This document shows, one piece after another, positions 25,527-34,498 of a DNA stretch of 64,000 nt. The stretch covers positions 14,452 to 78,451 of the forward strand of contig CAZXGG010000007.1 of the NCBI GenBank assembly GCA_964640125.1, given 5' to 3'. Made by a program: the position numbers and the translations under genes. Each line of letters starts with the position of its first letter. The first letter of the stretch is position 1. Origin of the DNA: G020353115 sp964640125 (GTDB lineage Bacteria; Bacteroidota; Bacteroidia; Bacteroidales; VadinHA17). The notes beneath the pieces were generated by a model. That model saw nothing but the letters and a program-made list of their open reading frames with translations. It was not told where the DNA came from and did no database searches.

Positions 25527-27947
25527 TCACTCATACCTGAGTGAATCCGCCGGATTCGAATTGGCAACTTTCAGGGTGTGGAAGCTAATGGTTATCAGGG
25601 CAATAATCAGGGCAATCAACCCTGCCAGGATAAAGATCCAGGCACCTACAGGAGTTTGATATGCAAAATTCTGCAGCCATTTCTTCATGGCGAAAAACGC
25701 CAGGGGTGTGGCAATGATGAAAGCAATTCCGATCAGCTTTGTAAAACTGCCGGAAAGCCGGGTGATGATCCTGAAAACCGTTGAACCCATTACTTTTCTG
25801 ATTCCGATCTCCTTGGTTCTTTTCTGGGCGACAAAAGCAGCCAGGCCAAATAATCCTACCGTGGCGATCACAATAGCGAGCAGACTGAATACCCCGAAGA
25901 TCTGCCCGGAAGTTTTTTCGTTCGTATACATCGTTTCAAGGTTGTTATCAAGAAACGAATAGGAGATGGGCTGTTCCGGTAGAAATTCCTGCCACTTCTG
26001 CTCAATATAAGCAATCGTTTTATTGATGTTTTCAGGCTTGACTTTGATGTTCAGGATGCCCCTGCCGTTATAGGGTCCTGTATCGCTAAACAATACAAAT
26101 GCCTTTATGCTCTGATGCAGCGAATGATTATGAAAGTCCTTTACCACACCTACAATGGTCATTTGCGCCGTTGAACCCTGATCGAGATTGAGATACAATG
26201 TTGAGCCGACCGGGTTTTTCAGTCCGAATTCTGTAATGGATGATTCATTGATGATCAGGGAAAGGGAATCATTGAATTCCTCAGAAAAACTTCTTCCCTC
26301 TACCAGTGTAAGCCCTTGGGTTTCAATAAAATTTTCATCGATCACCATGGCATCCGTTGTCAGCACTTCAGAACTCATGTTGCTGGTCTGAAAAAAGTTG
26401 CCAAAATAATATCCTCCGGAAACCGGCGTATTTGAACTGGCAACCGATTCAATATCAGGATATTTCAGCAGTTCCTGCTTGAATGCGTCCAGGTCTTCCT
26501 GCAGGAAAAAAACCCTTTGTAGTACCAGGATGTTTTCTTTCCTGAATCCAAGATCTTTATTCATGAAAAAATCCATCTGCTGCCGTACGAGGAGTGTTAC
26601 AGCGATCAGAATGATGGAAATACTGAATTGAAATACCACAAGAGCATTGCGTAAAAAGGAACCTGCTTTCGTTGAGATGAACCGGCCCTTCATGAAATGG
26701 AGTGGCTGCATGGAGGATAAAACAAACGAGGGATAGCTGCCCGCGATGAAGCTGACAAAAAGCCCGAGACCAAGCAGAATCGGCAGGGTAAACCAGTTGC
26801 CAAAATATAGGATCTCAAGGTTTTTCCCTGCCAGGTTATTGAATGCCGGAAGCATCAGTTCAGTCAGTACAAGAGCGAATATCAAACCTAAGGCCACAGT
26901 GGCTAACGATTCATTTAAAAATTGCCAGACCAGCTGCTTTTTCTGAGCTCCCAAAACCTTCCGCATACCCACCTCAAGTGCCCTGTCTGTCGAACGTGCA
27001 GTGGAAAGATTCATAAAGTTGATACAGGCTATAATGAGAAGAAAAGCCGCAACGACGATAAAGATATAGACGTAGATAATGTTGCCATTTGGCTTTATTT
27101 CATTTCTGAGATTGGAATGCAGGTGAATGTCTTTGAGGGGTTGAAGAAAGTAATTGTAGCCGTTACCAGCAGCCGTGTAGTCTTTAAACGTAATGCCCAT
27201 ACGCGACTCGATCTGTCCCGCTGCATATCGTTCAACCAGACCCGGAAACTTGGATTCCAATGCTTCAGGATCTGTTCCCTCTTTAAGTTTCAGGTAGGTC
27301 TTGACTGAGAAGGCAAGGTAATCGGGAATCCTGGTTAATCCCGTTGCTGCAAGGTTCCCTACAAAATCAAATCTGAAATGTGAATTCTCGGGAACATCTT
27401 TACATACACCGGTAACCATAAATTCACCGTTTGGGACAGTGATGATCTTTCCCACAGCAGCCGAATCACCGAAATACCTTCTTGCCGTAGATTGTGTGAG
27501 TACAAATCCATTCGGTGTTTTTAGCACGGCTGACTTATCTCCCTCAATCAGGGGAAAATCGAAAAATTCAAAAAAATTTGAATCGGCTAGAACCACATAC
27601 CGTTCCCTGAATTGCTTCTCCCCAACCTGTGTAATGAACTCATTGTCCTGGGAAAATACCCTCGAACAACTTTCTACCTCAGGAAAATCCATTTCCATTG
27701 CCTCCCCGATAGATATCGGGATGACAGCATATTCAACCTGATTATCCGGATAGATCCGGTTGAGGGCAACCCGGTAGATCCGGTTTCCATCTTCGAAAAA
27801 TCGATCGTATGAAAGTTCATCCTGTATGTTCAGGACAATCAGGAAAGTGCACGCAATGCCCACCGAAAGACCGAAAACATTAATAAAAGAGAATAATTTG
27901 TTATTGAACAGGTTCCGGATGGCAATCTTTACATAATTGCTAAACAT
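25527..27947 (-). CDS. MacB/FtsX-type ABC transporter permease
   Basis: 806 residues starting MFSNYVKIAIRNLFNNKLFSFINVFGLSVGIACTFLIVL, the usual opening of the large Bacteroidota permeases of this class. It has the duplicated plan: TM1, a periplasmic MacB-like domain, a block of three TM helices (about 280-430), a further anchor (FLRNALVVFQFSISIILIAVTLLV), a second periplasmic domain, and a final FtsX block of three helices (FSLLAIVIATVGLFGLAAFVAQKRTKEIGIRKVMGS at its start). Such proteins work with a separate ATPase as mechanotransmission exporters. No ATPase gene is beside it, so its partner must lie elsewhere. Confidence 0.92.
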   Translation of the reverse strand: MFSNYVKIAIRNLFNNKLFSFINVFGLSVGIACTFLIVLNIQDELSYDRFFEDGNRIYRVALNRIYPDNQVEYAVIPISIGEAMEMDFPEVESCSRVFSQDNEFITQVGEKQFRERYVVLADSNFFEFFDFPLIEGDKSAVLKTPNGFVLTQSTARRYFGDSAAVGKIITVPNGEFMVTGVCKDVPENSHFRFDFVGNLAATGLTRIPDYLAFSVKTYLKLKEGTDPEALESKFPGLVERYAAGQIESRMGITFKDYTAAGNGYNYFLQPLKDIHLHSNLRNEIKPNGNIIYVYIFIVVAAFLLIIACINFMNLSTARSTDRALEVGMRKVLGAQKKQLVWQFLNESLATVALGLIFALVLTELMLPAFNNLAGKNLEILYFGNWFTLPILLGLGLFVSFIAGSYPSFVLSSMQPLHFMKGRFISTKAGSFLRNALVVFQFSISIILIAVTLLVRQQMDFFMNKDLGFRKENILVLQRVFFLQEDLDAFKQELLKYPDIESVASSNTPVSGGYYFGNFFQTSNMSSEVLTTDAMVIDENFIETQGLTLVEGRSFSEEFNDSLSLIINESSITEFGLKNPVGSTLYLNLDQGSTAQMTIVGVVKDFHNHSLHQSIKAFVLFSDTGPYNGRGILNIKVKPENINKTIAYIEQKWQEFLPEQPISYSFLDNNLETMYTNEKTSGQIFGVFSLLAIVIATVGLFGLAAFVAQKRTKEIGIRKVMGSTVFRIITRLSGSFTKLIGIAFIIATPLAFFAMKKWLQNFAYQTPVGAWIFILAGLIALIIALITISFHTLKVANSNPADSLRYE

Positions 27948-28537
27948 GGATCAGTCGTTTAAACGTTGATTGGTTATCAATACCCGTTTAATGAGTCATC
28001 TATTCTTAGGTGAAAACCAGGCAAATAGTCCAGAAATATAGTAAAAACAGGGAACATGAATTGTGCCAAATGAATTAATTAAATGAATAACAAGGTATTG
28101 AATTTTAAAATGAAGATTGAGTAATGGTTTTTAAGTGTCCGGAATCAGGCAACCGGGGTACGGAAACGGACGGTGAGGTAAGTTATAAGTTAAAAGTTTA
28201 TAAGTTATACGTTAATCAGTTAATAAGTCAACGTTAAAGGCAAAGGTTGATTCTACTGCCTCGTCAGTTAACAGATTATGAGTACGAAGTAAGTCGGGAA
28301 TAACATTAAACTTATAACATATAACTTGTAACATATAACGTGTTCACAATCAGATATATATGACTTAACTTTCGTCAAGGAATGGATAAGTTTCCTGGAT
28401 AAACGATTCAACTTAACCCGGGATTGATTACCTTTGATTGAAAAATTCAGAATCCTGCAGGAAGAAGAATTGGTTAGAACTTGGTAGATCTGTTGTTACT
28501 TGCAATTATCGTTTTAAAACCATGTTAAACTATTATT
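27948..28537. other. 590-bp intergenic region with low-complexity words
   Basis: Between divergent genes. Roughly 28175-28345 is built from variants of AAGTTATAAG, TTAAAAGTTTATAAG and AACATATAAC, which look like a degenerate expansion of short words. A candidate -7 box for the downstream gene is at 28429. No gene is supported. Confidence 0.55.
28429..28436 (+). promoter_or_regulatory. Candidate -7 box for the secreted MBL-fold gene
   Basis: TACCTTTG fits TAnnTTTG and would give a leader of about 95 nt. No -33 element is clear. Confidence 0.35.
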
Positions 28538-29323
28538 ATGAAAACAAAAATTTTGTTCTTTTTATTAATCGCGTTTTTTTTCACGTTCTCTATTGAAATG
28601 GATGCACAGAAGATTACGATAATCTATGACAACTACCTGCATAAGGATAAATGTCAGGCTGACTGGGGTTTCTCCTGCATCATTGATCACAAAACCAGCA
28701 CTTTACTCTTTGATACAGGAACAAAGAAAGATGTCTTTATTCACAATCTGACAGCGCTGAAAGAGAACCTCAACCGCATCGATATGATCGTGATCTCTCA
28801 CAACCATGGAGACCATACCGGTAATTTGCATACGGTTCTTGAGACAAAAAATGACCTGACCGTTTATATGCCGTACAGTACCCCCGATGCGGATATTAAA
28901 CGGATAAAAGATACCGGTGCCAAAGTTGTTCGCGATGAAAAACCAAGAGATCTGGGAAATGACTGGTACCTGTCAGGCGAGATGGGAACTACCATCAAAG
29001 AACAGGCCCTGGTGATGGATACACCCAAAGGATTGGTGGTCATTACCGGTTGTGCCCATCCCGGAATTACTGAAATGGTAGCCAGGGTGAAAGAAATTCA
29101 TAAAAAGGATATCTACCTTGTTCTTGGAGGATTCCATCTGGGTGGACGTTCCGAAGAGCAAATCGAGGAGATCATCCAGGATTTCAAGGATATGGGTGTT
29201 CGTAATGTAGCCCCCACACACTGCACCGGCGATAAAGCCATCGAAATGTTCAAGGAAGCCTACGGCGATCATTTTATTGAAGCCGGAGTAGGGAAGGAGA
29301 TAGAAATTGGAGGGAGTGAGTGA
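28538..29323 (+). CDS. Secreted metallo-beta-lactamase-fold hydrolase (MJ0301-like)
   Basis: 261 residues with signal peptide MKTKILFFLLIAFFFTFSIEMDAQ. The fold begins KITIIYDNYLH and keeps the metal motif SHNHGDHTGN, the later GCAHPGI, the GGFHLG loop and PTHCTGDKA. This arrangement belongs to the group named after the 7,8-dihydropterin-6-methyl-4-(beta-D-ribofuranosyl)-aminobenzene-5'-phosphate synthase of archaea, but secreted bacterial members have other, mostly unknown, substrates. It should bind two metal ions (likely zinc) and act in the periplasm. It is a single gene with long gaps on both sides. Confidence 0.88.
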   Translation: MKTKILFFLLIAFFFTFSIEMDAQKITIIYDNYLHKDKCQADWGFSCIIDHKTSTLLFDTGTKKDVFIHNLTALKENLNRIDMIVISHNHGDHTGNLHTVLETKNDLTVYMPYSTPDADIKRIKDTGAKVVRDEKPRDLGNDWYLSGEMGTTIKEQALVMDTPKGLVVITGCAHPGITEMVARVKEIHKKDIYLVLGGFHLGGRSEEQIEEIIQDFKDMGVRNVAPTHCTGDKAIEMFKEAYGDHFIEAGVGKEIEIGGSE

Positions 29324-29370
29324 GATGATGAGAGTGTGAGAAGGGGAAGTGATGAGTGATGAGAAAGACA

Positions 29371-29480
29371 GGTCCTCGGTGCGCGTTGCTGGGTAAAAAC
29401 AAGAAATAAGAGCTGAGTTATGAGTGATGAGTGATGAGAGGTCCCGAAAAAACAGAAATCTTCGATTTCGTATTTTTTCG
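29371..29480 (+). repeat. Dispersed hairpin element, copy 2 (terminator-like)
   Basis: Runs GGTCCTCGGT ... AAAAACAAGAAATAAGAG ... GGTCCCGAAAAAACA, inner GAAATC-TTC-GATTTC stem, GTATTTTTTCG. It matches 1350-1419 read on the other strand, with two inserts of roughly 14 and 20 nt. The rest of the 480-nt gap (29324-29805) contains GAGTGATGAGTGATGAGAG words, a CCGCC-ATC-GGCGG hairpin near 29507 and the promoter of the following operon. Confidence 0.65.
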
Positions 29481-29720
29481 AGGATCCTCGAATTTCTAAC
29501 CTATCCGCCATCGGCGGATTGGAGAAATTCGGGATGAGATGTAAGTAGTGTTTAGTACAGAGTACAGAGTATAGAGTTCAATATGCAGAAAACGAATGAC
29601 GATTAATACATTTAACCGTTAACTGATAACAAGTAACGAATAATGCTTCATCTTTCCATTTCCTAAAAATCACTGCCAAACTCTACCCCTTCCAAAAAAT
29701 CAAAAAAAAATCCAAAAAAA

Positions 29721-29752
29721 TTTGCAAATCTCAATTATGTCTTCTATTTTTG
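29721..29752 (+). promoter_or_regulatory. Promoter of the membrane/HTH/ABC operon
   Basis: TTTG at 29721-29724 and TATTTTTG at 29745-29752 are 20 nt apart, an exact fit to the Bacteroidota -33/-7 pattern. The first gene starts 53 nt downstream of the -7 box. This is the best-formed promoter seen in the window. Confidence 0.65.
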
Positions 29753-29805
29753 TATAGTTCATATAAAATGAAGTATATAAAATATAAACATAAAAAATCA
29801 ACACA

Positions 29806-30720
29806 ATGGATTTCAGTGTTTTCAGCAGGTCGTCAAAACTCAAATGGGACAGGACGACTATTTTGCTTCTGGTTTTCCTTGCGATTTCGGTAATTTACAT
29901 CCCCGTTCTTATATGGGAAGGTGAAACATTCGGTACGAACTACACTTCCCTGGTATGGGGAGGAGTGATTATCCTATTCGGGTTCCTTTATTTGTTTATG
30001 GTTTATATTCCCGTTACCAGGATTAAAACCATCATATTCATTTTATTCCTGATCGTTGGAACAATGGCGTGGCACTATCTATTAAAGGAAATGGATGGAA
30101 CCCTTTTTTCAGAAGAAACATTCAATGCCCATCTGATCCTGTTCCTTGTTTATACAGTGTTAGCAGTTCCTTACCTGTTACGCGTAAAACGAAGGATTAA
30201 AATTCATTTCAGAAAGATATTTGAGTTAGCTGCGATCCCACTAAAAGGAGTTGAGAATGGGTTTACAGGACGCCCGTATCCGGCGGAAACATGGGAATAC
30301 ACCCTGGACGAGATCAATACATTCTCCCGGTTCCTTCATAAAAACATGATTGCTTTTCCACGGTACTATGCAAATAAGGTGGTGCTGAGTTTCTCAGCAA
30401 AAATGGTGGATCCGGGAAAGCAAGATCCTGCCAGATCAAGTTTCATCTCTTTCGATTCCCTCGGCAATATTATCGTGAATATCTCAAAGGAAGATTATGC
30501 TCAATTCAAGGAAGATTTCACGTTTGATCAGCTTTGCCAGTCAATATCCGAAGTCTTCAAGGACTTATTTCACAAATTTAAAACGGGTGATACAGAAGCC
30601 ATCATCAGGACCATGGAATCCTTTGAACCCAAATGGGTAAAGCCGTTACAGATTGGATTATTCATTTTACTCAGTGCAAGTTTTGTTGTTTTGATGATTA
30701 TTTATCTCTTATCAACATAA
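29806..30720 (+). CDS. Membrane protein of unknown function, first gene of an ABC operon
   Basis: 304 residues. Four hydrophobic helices fill the N-terminal half (ILLLVFLAISVIYIPVLIW, SLVWGGVIILFGFLYLFMVYI, TIIFILFLIVGTMAWHYLL, HLILFLVYTVLAVPYLL), followed by a basic stretch RVKRRIKIHFRK, a soluble domain of about 130 residues and a last C-terminal helix (IGLFILLSASFVVLMIIYLL). I do not recognise the family. The soluble part has FISFDSLGNIIVNISKEDYAQF, beta-like, then a helical tail. It leads an operon with a winged-helix protein, a DUF5687 permease and an ATPase, so it may regulate or belong to that exporter. Confidence 0.75.
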   Translation: MDFSVFSRSSKLKWDRTTILLLVFLAISVIYIPVLIWEGETFGTNYTSLVWGGVIILFGFLYLFMVYIPVTRIKTIIFILFLIVGTMAWHYLLKEMDGTLFSEETFNAHLILFLVYTVLAVPYLLRVKRRIKIHFRKIFELAAIPLKGVENGFTGRPYPAETWEYTLDEINTFSRFLHKNMIAFPRYYANKVVLSFSAKMVDPGKQDPARSSFISFDSLGNIIVNISKEDYAQFKEDFTFDQLCQSISEVFKDLFHKFKTGDTEAIIRTMESFEPKWVKPLQIGLFILLSASFVVLMIIYLLST

Positions 30721-30761
30721 ACTCTTTCACAGGATGTTTGAATTAGTAGCTCTTCACTATA

Positions 30762-31391
30762 ATGAATTTTGATACTGCTTCCAATATTGCATCACTGCTG
30801 GCAAAAAGTTTTGCCAGGGATTTTTTCCGGCTCCTTGTAACCCATAAGGACATTTCGGCTTCTGAAGCAGCTTCAAGGCTTGATCTGCACATCCGGACAG
30901 CACAGGATTTCCTGGAAGGGCTTCATAGGGAAGGGATTGTATCAAGAGAAGAAGTTATGGAAGGGAAACGTCCTTATTACCGTTATGCATTGGTCAGGCA
31001 TACTATTCAGGTGGACCTGGACTTGAAGAAATTGGTTGACCCAGATAAGCAGAGATCCATGTTGAACCATAAGATCAGAGAAAAGAAAAACAACAGGGCT
31101 GTTTTTTATACACCGAATAACCAGGATTTCATTTCGAGTGTAATGCTATTTATAGGTGAAGGAAGACGGAGAAAAGAACGGAAGATCAACCTGACAAAAT
31201 CCCAGGGAAGATTTCTTTTTCACCTGCCCTTTCCCAATTCAGATCATGTGGGATTAAAGAATATTATGAAGAAAGCGGATCTGACAGAAGATGTTGTACC
31301 CGAGATACTTGATCTGATGACCGATTTGATCAGTTTCGGGGTTGTTGAAACAAAAGGAGATGTTATTGATAAGATTGCACACGATGATTAA
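30762..31391 (+). CDS. Winged-helix (ArsR-like) transcriptional regulator
   Basis: 209 residues. The N-terminal 75 read as a winged helix: ARDFFRLLVTHKDISASEAASRL, recognition-helix-like HIRTAQDFLEGLHREGIV and a wing SREEVMEGKRPYYRYAL. The remainder is a charged linker with FYTPNNQDFISSVMLFIGEG and a second helical domain (DHVGLKNIMKKADLTEDVV onward) that might be another winged helix. It overlaps the next gene by 8 nt (ATGATTAA), indicating translational coupling to the permease it probably controls. No ligand-binding cysteines are evident. Confidence 0.78.
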   Translation: MNFDTASNIASLLAKSFARDFFRLLVTHKDISASEAASRLDLHIRTAQDFLEGLHREGIVSREEVMEGKRPYYRYALVRHTIQVDLDLKKLVDPDKQRSMLNHKIREKKNNRAVFYTPNNQDFISSVMLFIGEGRRRKERKINLTKSQGRFLFHLPFPNSDHVGLKNIMKKADLTEDVVPEILDLMTDLISFGVVETKGDVIDKIAHDD

Positions 31392-32862
31392 AGAATTGAT
31401 TATCCATCAGTGGAAAAGTACATTGCGTTCTCCAAACCTGAGTAGGGACAGGAGAAGCAATATCTTTATCGGGATCCTAATTTTTATCACGATCCTGAAC
31501 TTCTTTTTTCTGGGGCTTTTTATGAATGATCTGCTCCTTGAGTTCTATCCGGATAAGAATCCGGTAACCCTGTTCAACGGATTTATTGTATACTACCTGA
31601 TGGTGGATCTGTTTCTGAGGCTTATGCTTCAGGCAGTACCAGGAATGAGTATCCAACCATACCTGCACCTCAACATCAGGAGAGCCACTCTTTCTCATTA
31701 CCTGTTGATGAAATCATTGGGCAGTGTGTTCAATTACCTGCCTTTTGCCATTATCATTCCATTCGCTCTTACTAATGCCGGGAACCAGTCGCCCTCGTAC
31801 TATTGGACAATATGGATCTTTGGGATCTATCTCTTTCTGCTCTTCAATGCATACCTTGCTGTTCTTTTCAAACGGCGTGCACTCGATAAACCCATTCTGG
31901 AAATAATCCTGGGCCTGGTAATCCTGATGCTGGGCTTGCTGGACTATTATGGTATTTATTCTCTTACCAACCTTTCCGCTTCACTGTTTGCCAACCTGTT
32001 GAGTAATCCCCTGTTCCTGCTCCTTCCCATGACTATCCTGGTTTTAATGTATGGTATTAATTTTCAATGGCTCAGGGGAGCATTATCACTGGAACAGATG
32101 GAGAGGAGCAGTAGAAGGGAGAGATCTTCCCTGAAGGGATTTGATTTCCTCGATAAATGGGGCGAGATCGGGATCTACCTGCAATTGGAACTGAAACTTA
32201 TCCTCAGGAATAAACGACTGAAACAGGCGATCCCGGGATCCCTGGCAATGTTGCTTTTGGGATTTGTTATCTATGGATATGAAGAGTACCAGAATATGAC
32301 GTTTTTCCTGATCTATATGGGGATAATCTTTATCGGTATGTTCATGGTCTATTATGGACAGTTTGTTCTTGCATGGGAAAGCCATTATTTCGATAAGATC
32401 CTGACCGAAAAAATCGATTTGTTACAGTACATAAAAGCAAAATACCGGATCATGCAATTCTCTTGCTTGATCCTGTACATATTATTGCTGCCTTATGCCC
32501 TGTTTGACGGGATGATCCTCTACGTGAACAGTGCAGTTTTGATTTTTAATATCGGTATTAATGCTACATACCTGCTCTGGACCGGAACATCCAACCGGGA
32601 GAGAATTGATCTGGATGCAAGCTACTTTACCTGGCAGGGAAAGAAAGGCAGGCAGATCGCTATTGTTTTTATGTTGATCATATTCCCCCTTCTGGTATAC
32701 CTGCCGGTCAAACTGATCCTGAATGAATATGCCGGAATTGTGGCTGTTGGCATTGCGGGTCTGATCGGATTACTGTTGAGTCAAACCCTGCTGGAAAAGA
32801 TAGCGAAAAAGCTGGAACGCATTAAATATGAAATGGCCGACGGGTTCAGGGAAAGGTTTTGA
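31384..32862 (+). CDS. DUF5687 ABC transporter permease
   Basis: Started at the ATG that overlaps the previous stop the product is 492 residues, MIKELIIHQWKSTLRSPNLS, which is the normal start of DUF5687 proteins; the upstream Met at 31342 lies inside the regulator gene. It has about ten to twelve membrane helices, an early NPVTLFNGFIVYYLMVDLFLRLMLQ and IQPYLHLNIRRATLSHYLL, and a central cytoplasmic loop containing EQMERSSRRERSS. DUF5687 proteins are membrane partners of the ATPase encoded next to them; substrate unknown. Confidence 0.88.
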   Translation: MIKELIIHQWKSTLRSPNLSRDRRSNIFIGILIFITILNFFFLGLFMNDLLLEFYPDKNPVTLFNGFIVYYLMVDLFLRLMLQAVPGMSIQPYLHLNIRRATLSHYLLMKSLGSVFNYLPFAIIIPFALTNAGNQSPSYYWTIWIFGIYLFLLFNAYLAVLFKRRALDKPILEIILGLVILMLGLLDYYGIYSLTNLSASLFANLLSNPLFLLLPMTILVLMYGINFQWLRGALSLEQMERSSRRERSSLKGFDFLDKWGEIGIYLQLELKLILRNKRLKQAIPGSLAMLLLGFVIYGYEEYQNMTFFLIYMGIIFIGMFMVYYGQFVLAWESHYFDKILTEKIDLLQYIKAKYRIMQFSCLILYILLLPYALFDGMILYVNSAVLIFNIGINATYLLWTGTSNRERIDLDASYFTWQGKKGRQIAIVFMLIIFPLLVYLPVKLILNEYAGIVAVGIAGLIGLLLSQTLLEKIAKKLERIKYEMADGFRERF

Positions 32863-32869
32863 TTAAGAT

Positions 32870-32901
32870 AAAAGTAAAAAGTAAAAAGTAAAAAGTAAAA
32901 G
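32870..32901 (+). repeat. Short tandem repeat of AAAAAGT
   Basis: About four and a half copies of a 7-nt AAAAAGT unit lie between the permease and the ATPase gene, within a 61-nt gap. Slippage here could change the distance between the genes. No hairpin is present. Confidence 0.8.
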
Positions 32902-32923
32902 AGAACTGAAAACCATATATACC

Positions 32924-33619
32924 ATGATACAAGTTAAAGACTTAGTTAAATCCTATAACGGAAAGGTTGTCCTGGATATTCCCGAACTGACTATTCCGAA
33001 AGGTGAATGTTTTGGTCTGGTTGGTAATAACGGAGCAGGCAAGACCACATTTTTCAGACTGGTACTGGATTTGATCCGTGCTGATAGTGGAGTGGTAAAA
33101 TCGAGAGGATTGGATGTCAAGGGATCGGAGGAGTGGAAATCCTATACAGGCTCCTTTCTCGATGAGGGCTTTCTAATCGGATTCCTTACACCGGCAGAAT
33201 ATTATGAGTTCTTGGGGAAACTTTCGAACAAAACAAAACCGGAGGTGTATATGGAACTGGAACGGTACAATGGATTATTAAATGGAGAAGCAGTGGATGA
33301 AAAAAAATTCATCCGGAAATTATCCAGGGGAAACCAGAAAAAAGTTGGGATTGTGGCTGCTCTCTTCACCAAACCCGAAGTATTGGTGCTGGACGAACCA
33401 TTTGCAAATCTCGATCCGACCAGTGTGAGCCGGCTAATAAAAATGCTGAACGGAATAAAAAAGGAATGGAATCCCACCATGCTGATCTCCAGCCATAACC
33501 TGAACCACATTTCTGAAGTGTGCGAGCGAATTGATATTCTTGAAGAGGGTAAGATCATCCGGGATATTAAAGATAATCCGAATGCGCTGCGTGACCTGGA
33601 AGACTATTTCGCGGTTTGA
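32924..33619 (+). CDS. ABC transporter ATP-binding protein
   Basis: 231 residues with Walker A GNNGAGKTT near residue 36, the signature LSRGNQKK, Walker B VLVLDEPFANLDP and the switch His in LISSHNLN. It is of the CcmA/NatA-like exporter subfamily and energises the DUF5687 permease encoded just upstream. The substrate is not visible. The region after it (33620-33917) contains CGATAGTCATACGATGG-type repeated words and a CCCTGTGAAAT palindrome, with no clear T-tract terminator. Confidence 0.95.
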   Translation: MIQVKDLVKSYNGKVVLDIPELTIPKGECFGLVGNNGAGKTTFFRLVLDLIRADSGVVKSRGLDVKGSEEWKSYTGSFLDEGFLIGFLTPAEYYEFLGKLSNKTKPEVYMELERYNGLLNGEAVDEKKFIRKLSRGNQKKVGIVAALFTKPEVLVLDEPFANLDPTSVSRLIKMLNGIKKEWNPTMLISSHNLNHISEVCERIDILEEGKIIRDIKDNPNALRDLEDYFAV

Positions 33620-33673
33620 AGCAATGATTATACGATATCATACGATATCATGCGATAGTCATACGATGGTTCA

Positions 33674-33723
33674 CCCTGTGAAATGATGCTTTGCATAAGT
33701 GCCTTAGGCACTATTTCACAGGG
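33674..33723. repeat. CCCTGTGAAAT palindrome, third copy
   Basis: CCCTGTGAAAT (33674-33684) and ATTTCACAGGG (33713-33723) are perfect 11-bp inverted repeats. Inside are ATGC-TTT-GCAT and GTGCC-TTA-GGCAC hairpins. The layout matches the two units at 22274-22387. It is embedded in degenerate direct repeats of CGATAGTCATACGATGG type. Confidence 0.75.
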
Positions 33724-33917
33724 TCAATACGATAGTCATTCGATGGTTATTCGATGGTCTCACATACTCCTCGTCACACAGTTCGTCTCATAGTCTCATT
33801 GTCTCATTTCTCATAACTCACTTCTCTTCGTCTCTCCATCTGCATCCCCCTCTCTCCATTTTTTTACTTATTTTTAAAATATCTTCTCTGCTCATTCGTC
33901 TACACAAGTAACGAGTG

Positions 33918-34481
33918 ATGGTTAAAAACAAAATGATGGAAAAACTTAATTCAAATACCCATTTCACATTAATGGCTTTCGGTTTTATGTTCCGGGATCT
34001 GTTCATACCCAGGAAAAAGGTGTTGAAAGAAGCTGGAATCAAAACAGGATTCCGTGTCCTGGATTACGGGTGTGGTCCCGGAGGCTATATTTTACCACTT
34101 TCAGAAATGGTGGAAAAGAAAGGTTTCGTGTATGCCCTGGATATCCATCCCATGGCAATTGCGAAAGTGAATAGACTGATATCGAAAAGAAACCTTGAAA
34201 ATGTTCAGACCATCCGATCTGGTTGTCAAACCGGCCTGCAGGATAATGCCGTCGACCTGGTTCTGTTGTATGACACCTACCATGCCCTGGAGAGCCCGGG
34301 GGCTGTTTTGAAAGAGATCCACAGGATCCTTAAACCGGAAGGAATGTTATCCTTCAGTGATCATCATATGCAGAAAGAGGAGATCATAAAAGCTATAACG
34401 GATACCGGATTATTCCGACATTGTCATCAGGGAAATAAAACGGTTACTTTCATAAAAGTAACTGAAAACAATTCTTTGTAA
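33918..34481 (+). CDS. Class I SAM-dependent methyltransferase
   Basis: 187 residues from the ATG at 33918 (a GTG one codon earlier is possible). The Rossmann motif I is VLDYGCGPGGYILPL, motif II ALDIHPMAI, and LVLLYDTYHALESP fits motif IV of UbiE/Methyltransf_11-type enzymes. Substrate unknown. It is followed after 17 nt by an ECF sigma factor and a small membrane protein, so all three are likely co-transcribed. The start of the protein (ALMAFGFMFRDLF-like segment LMAFGFMFRDLFIPRKKVL) resembles methyltransferases acting on lipids or small molecules. Confidence 0.85.
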   Translation: MVKNKMMEKLNSNTHFTLMAFGFMFRDLFIPRKKVLKEAGIKTGFRVLDYGCGPGGYILPLSEMVEKKGFVYALDIHPMAIAKVNRLISKRNLENVQTIRSGCQTGLQDNAVDLVLLYDTYHALESPGAVLKEIHRILKPEGMLSFSDHHMQKEEIIKAITDTGLFRHCHQGNKTVTFIKVTENNSL

Positions 34482-34498
34482 AAGCGTTAACATCATCC

